Assembly (NCBI GenBank): GCA_037039685.1
Contig: JAWNGF010000001.1
Location: forward strand, 6,076,001 to 6,140,000
DNA length: 64,000 nt
Direction of reading: 5' to 3'
DNA from: Ceratobasidium sp. AG-K
Lineage: Eukaryota > Basidiomycota > Agaricomycetes > Cantharellales > Ceratobasidiaceae
The notes beneath the pieces were generated by a model. It saw only the letters and a list, made by a program, of their open reading frames with translations, was not told where the DNA came from and did not search any database. Below, piece by piece: positions 59,556 to 64,000 of the stretch (position 1 is the stretch's first letter; each line of letters begins with the position of its first letter). The translations under genes were made by a program, and so were the position numbers.

Positions 59556-62500
59556 TCAGAAAGAATGGTTACCAAATGACTCGAATTCATCCGCTGGTGC
59601 AGGCTCGGGGTCCAAGAGCGGTAGCAGTGAACCATCGACCCTAGTTGCTCCCGGAGCAAACAGAGACGTTTCAGTGAACAGGTTCTGCTCTACGGGGTTA
59701 CTGGTGAAGCTAGTAAAAGCACGGATCTCTTCATGAGACCCGCCGTTCGGCGATTTCATTCCCGGGGACTTGCTTGACGTAGTGCTACTAGGTGAGAGAT
59801 GTGATTTGCTAGTTGGATCTGGCGGCAGGCTTTGCTGAGATATGCTATAGCTTAGCTGAGAGATTTGACCTTGCTATTAAGACGGTTTAACTCCAAACCA
59901 CAGTCGGACACAGCTAATACTCACATGAATATCAAAATCCAAAGAGTTGTTGTATCTGAGGGCCATTGGAATTCTCGCTCCCATTTGACCAAGTGCAAAT
60001 CTTGGGAAAATGTTAACAAATGTAGCTATGTCAATTAAGCACCGTACCTGATCGCCTGGATCTCCATGTCAATGGCTAGTGCTTCCTCCTGTCGCCCTCT
60101 GCTGAGTTCTAACTTGAAGAGGTTCACCTGAAAAATATCTAAGATACTCTGTGGGCTACTAACATTGGTCGCTTACTAAAGAGCTCCCTGCTTTATGCCA
60201 AGCGTGCTGTACGGCAAGAAAACGGTTGATTCATGCTTTGCGACTGCAACAAAACCCACCTACTGGGCACCTGCAAGCAAGATTCCTCTGTTAGCGAAAA
60301 AGGAAACCCGATCCTCAACTCTAGTTGTAACTTACATTATTGGTAAACGGGTGATATCGAAACTGGTTGAACATACTGCATATACTAGGTCAAGCACCGC
60401 CCGAGCCGCGGTTGTTGTCTTTTGGACGGAGAGGCAGTTGGGAGAGCGACTGTCTCTGAGCTAGGAAGCGGGAAGTTTAAGGTAGAGTACGTGGGAGCGA
60501 ATTCGTTTCTTACTCGTTCATGCAACCAGAGTGTGGCACTAACCAATTCCCTGTTACTGGTCGCTCCACTGTGCAAATTTATATATACTCACTAGTGAGG
60601 TATCAAGTGTGCTGTGTAGACGTGAACATCGAGTCCCCGGGACGTTTCGACGATCGGGGCTTGACAACGCAAGGGGAAAGATTTTCTACGTGGAAAGAAC
60701 TATATTGTTACTTGAGTCCGGAGCTTTGCCGTCGGTACTTACTTGAACATGTTGATTTCTTTCTCTAGTTGGTGGAACTCTGGTAACTCTCGGATATCCT
60801 TCGCACCAGGATGCTTATGGCGTATTCTTTGGTTAAAGGTTTTTGTCTGAGCCAAATAAGATGAGGAAAGGTTGTACAGTGCCACGCGTGATTCAAGAGC
60901 GATACCTTTGATATTAGAATTGCTCCTACGGGTTCAAGTCAAGGTCAAACAACGGAAGTATGCCACTGGAACATCGTGATTACCTTTAATATACAGTGTA
61001 AAACTGTCCGTAGTTTCCGGAAAGTGCTGAAATAACACATCGGGACTGTCGATCGATTGACGACTTCCTTCGTGGTCGATGCCATACTACACAACATACG
61101 TTATGAAAAATAGCAATCAATGCGTTGAGTATTTACCCCTGCTTCAAAACGCGCCAAGTCGCACGGAAACACTTGATGAATATCTTGATCGTCGATGCTG
61201 AGGGCTAAGCGTGAGGTGAGCCGGTTGAAAAGGATTCAAATACAACGAGAGGACGTACCCCATGAAGCAGGAGCGCTCACGAATCGATCATTGACATATC
61301 CTATCCAAAGTAAGTTTACTCTTTGCTCTCGTTCTATTGGGCTAGTTGCTTCAGGAAGTAGCGACTCCGTGCCGTCCTGCTCCATCGTTGACTTCAGCTG
61401 TTTCGAAATAATTGCCACTGCATGCTTACAGGTAGAACGTTGGGGTCTGGTATGGTCCCATCAGCACGATAACCGATACGAGCAGGCAAACCCAATGGGA
61501 CGGCGAGCCTGAAGAAATGAGCGGAAGCTATCCATAGATCGACCCAACGGCCTTGCATGTGGTAGAACCCTGTTAATATAGCCGAGGCTGAACTCGCAAC
61601 ACGGAGTCAGGCGGACGATTGTGAGACGAGTAAAAGAAACCGCCTAACCTTGCGCACACTCCAGCATATTGAAGCCCATGTTTAGAGACTCTTCTAGAGT
61701 CTCATTTGCCAATCTTGCATGATACTCAGAAAATGATTCTTCTCGTCTGTATTTACCAAGTCTCCGTTCGCCAAATATGAAGTCGTTGCCAAGGTTCTTC
61801 AAGTCCGGCCCAGGGGGTGGTTCAACGAGATAAGAGAAGACGCCAGCATAGGCACATATTGCGTGAAGCAATGAAACATGCGGGAAATTGGTTGTTTTAG
61901 GCGAGAGTGTGAGTGCGATCATAAAGCTAGGTCGATGAAGTAGATAACGGCCATGCGGGTGGCAGTTGAAGAATACGTCGACTAGGTGATGCAGAAGCTC
62001 AGGTCGCGGTAAAAGAGGTGGCCAATTGGAAGCCAATAGCTGTTGGGTGGTATCCACCGAGGCCGTTTCTCGTGAGTGCGTGCTTGGGGTGCTAGCTTGC
62101 CCCTGTGACGGGTTCGGTGAAATCTCAAAATGATTCCCTAGGCTGAACAGGTCGCTCTCTGAGATAACAATAGTGGGATGATTCGGAAGGGTCAGCTCCG
62201 ATGGTGGTTTCGTGGTTGATGAACTTGTGGTGGCATTACCGACTGGCCTTGTATCAGTATTCTGTGCCAGTTGCTGCTTCAAGAGGTCCTCGAGCTCGCC
62301 TGGTGTAGGGTCAGACTCGGCACGAATAATTACGTGGGTGATATCTCACCAATTCTGTCCTCCAGCGCCTTGTATTTGGTACGGGGTTTGACCACCGGGG
62401 TGCCATCTGAAGCGAGGTCGTCATACGTACACTCTGGTTCTGTGCTCAATAGCGCAGGGTTACTAGCAGCTGCGAATCTATGAGACCTCACGCAGGTGGA

Positions 62501-62792
62501 GCAAGGTTTTTGAGCGTCGCTGAGATAGGATCAGGACGTTGCTGGAGCTCTGGAAATGGATATTGACCAACCATCTCTGACCATAAGAGTTAGTGCAGGG
62601 TTCAGCGAAATGCATGTGTAGTCTTACCAGTTTGCGCCTTCGGCATTGATGACACGCCTGAGAGGATCCAAAGTCTCAAGGATGCCCAAAGAAATCATCG
62701 AGTATAAAACCTACCTGGTTGCGCTTCAGCAGCAGGGGCGTTTGGGAGCTGGGGCCTGCTGTGGATCCCGTTTGAGATTGAGCACGAGGCAT
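59556..62792 (-). CDS. Zn2Cys6 transcription factor with fungal-specific domain
   Basis: Nuclear DNA-binding regulator. The start at 62792 opens 26 residues, then exon 62657-62628 gives A-C-H-Q-C-R-R-R-K-L. A 5-base exon (62576-62572) and the exon from 62519 add R-C-D-A-Q-K-P-C-S-T-C. The cluster is therefore C-x2-C-x6-C-x5-C-x2-C, and the sixth Cys follows after about 20 residues in P-E-C-T-Y-D-D, longer than the usual 6-8. A coiled segment (K-Y-K-A-L-E-D-R-I) comes next. The middle homology domain shows L-V-D-V-F-F-N-C-H-P, L-L-H-R-P-S-F and L-H-A-I-C-A-Y-A. Many small exons from 61640 down to 59760 are hard to place. The last exon ends E-S-F-G-N-H-S-F at 59556. It is convergent with the GH43 pair, 145 bases away. 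Confidence 0.75.
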
Positions 62793-63177
62793 AGCTCGAT
62801 TTATGAACTTAGAGCAGGCAAATAATCAAGTCCACTTCCCAGATTCGAGTAGAGAGAATGTTTAGAAAGTTTGGAGAAGCTGCCTTTAAGTTCTGCACAG
62901 ATCATGGCGCCTGGCGTGTCGCGGATCGGTAATTTGCAATCGGCCTCGGACTACACAGCTTTCCTGCGGTGCGCTGTTTCCTGGCGCAGTCGATGGCAGC
63001 CAACTATGGTCAAACCTTGCAATGGGTAGTGGCAGATCTAATATCAATGCCTAAATTCCGTGCCATACGAAATGAGTAAAGCACAAGTCCAATTATGAAT
63101 AACGATGAACATGGTATTACACTATAGTACTCAATAATCAAAGCAAACAGCTATCAGCACATCTGTTGAAGCAAACT
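62793..63177. other. Intergenic region
   Basis: About 385 bases between the transcription factor start and the stop of the ARL1-like gene. It must hold the regulator's promoter. No other feature seen. Confidence 0.4.
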
Positions 63178-64000
63178 CTACTTATTCTGTATGGTTGCTA
63201 CCAGCCTGGATTGCGCGTTAGCACAGCTATGCGTATATCTCTAAGCTACTTACCAGTCTAGCCCCTCCTCCAGTCCCTCCCCCTTTGTAGCACAGCTACC
63301 TCGGACACTCCATTCTCGCCCCTTCTCAGCACCAGCTAACCCAAGACGGTCAGACACTTCTCCTGGCGGCAAGGCACCCGGGACGTCCTTTAATCGGGTG
63401 ATGGTTTTCAGTCGAGAGTCACCTCCCTCACCAGATTCTAGTACGTACCTGTTTGTTAGAAAAGACCAAAACCGGGACACCCTTGAGTTCCTCCTCCGCT
63501 AGCATTGTAAGCAATTCCGCTCTTGACGTTTGCAACCTGTCGTGGTCTGAGGCGTCGATCACGTAAATAATTGCGTGCGTATTCGCATAGTAGCACCGCC
63601 AGTATGGTCTATTGATCATTCGTGATTAGACTAGGATATGAATGTAATCCTCGCCGGACTTACCGTATGCTAGACTGCCCTAAATACAGAATAATGACTT
63701 TGTGAGCGGATGCAGGGTTGCATGAGTAAGCAGTGCTACTGACCTCCCAGATCCCAGACTTGGAACTTTATATTCTTGTACGTTACGCTTTCAACATTGA
63801 AGCCAATGGCTAGCCATGTCATCAGTCGTTGAATATGATGTTTGGATGGTATAAACTTACTAGGAATGGTTGATACGACTTCTCCAATCTAGGACATAGT
63901 TTAGCACGGCCGGTTGATGCTGTGGCGCCCTTGGGCCAAAAAACCTACCTGGAGGCGATACAAGATGGTCGTTTTTCCAGCACTGTCGAGACTGAGAAAG
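63178..64000 (-). CDS. ARL1: ARL1-type small GTPase (5' end beyond the window)
   Basis: ADP-ribosylation-factor-like GTPase, probably Golgi-associated. The gene runs off the right edge, so the myristoylation site is not visible. The first residues in the window read [15 protein letters not shown], the P-loop. After small introns come [12 protein letters not shown] (switch), [18 protein letters not shown] and [13 protein letters not shown], a good match to ARL1. The guanine-specificity motif begins as V-F-S-N-K-Q. The next exon, from about 63400 to 63254, ends G-L-E-E-G-L-D-W, then L-V-A-T-I-Q-N-K at 63178. Placement of the exon around 63380-63455 is uncertain. Confidence 0.85.

Noticed and set aside
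56227..62792. A secondary-metabolite or full pectin-degradation gene cluster
   Set aside because: There is no backbone enzyme and only two hydrolases with a neighbouring regulator; surrounding genes are housekeeping.

Overview
The window looks like nuclear chromosomal DNA of a filamentous basidiomycete, most likely an Agaricomycete, and the gene content and plant-wall enzymes fit a Rhizoctonia-like plant-associated fungus. The species is an inference; no marker gene settles it. Genes lie close together on both strands, carry many GT-AG introns of about 45-65 bases, and include secreted wall-degrading enzymes next to housekeeping genes. I support 31 protein genes (one cut by the right edge) and one degenerate gene. 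I see no rRNA, CRISPR array or insertion sequence; tRNA genes could not be scanned for properly.

Layout. 0-9.6 kb: an alpha/beta hydrolase, a Zn2Cys6 transcription factor, phosphoacetylglucosamine mutase (chitin precursor supply), a PYM homologue, the GPN3 GTPase and a Ser/Arg-rich protein. 9.9-16.1 kb: a GH28 polygalacturonase whose first codons and promoter are duplicated 4.2 kb away as a direct repeat. Between the two copies sit an uncharacterised trypsin-like protein gene and a broken gene. 16.1-30 kb: NBS1 (double-strand-break repair), IBA57 (mitochondrial Fe-S assembly), a GH10 xylanase, a small HMG/YABBY-like protein, an SNAPC4-like Myb protein, SND2/TMEM208, TAF8 and a POM34-like pore protein. 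30-44 kb: a Rdx/SelW-like protein, an F-box protein, a small mitochondrial-type protein, a fatty aldehyde dehydrogenase, DCP2, homoisocitrate dehydrogenase (lysine synthesis), a disordered protein and a WKF-domain protein. 44-47.4 kb: a tandem pair of secreted-type single-pass membrane proteins. 48-55.6 kb: one very large PHD/SNF2 chromatin remodeller. 56-64 kb: a tandem GH43 pair, a second Zn2Cys6 regulator and the C-terminal part of an ARL1-type GTPase.

How the parts relate. GH28, GH10 and the two GH43 enzymes all act on pectin, xylan or arabinoxylan outside the cell, and three of the four have a TATA-like box about 50-80 bases before the start codon. Most other genes are single-copy housekeeping genes with no operon-like link. 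The most unusual features are the repeat-flanked 4-kb segment, very small coding exons (3, 5, 8 and 23 bases) that are needed to rebuild conserved motifs, and the paired membrane proteins with a shared C-terminal tail motif.
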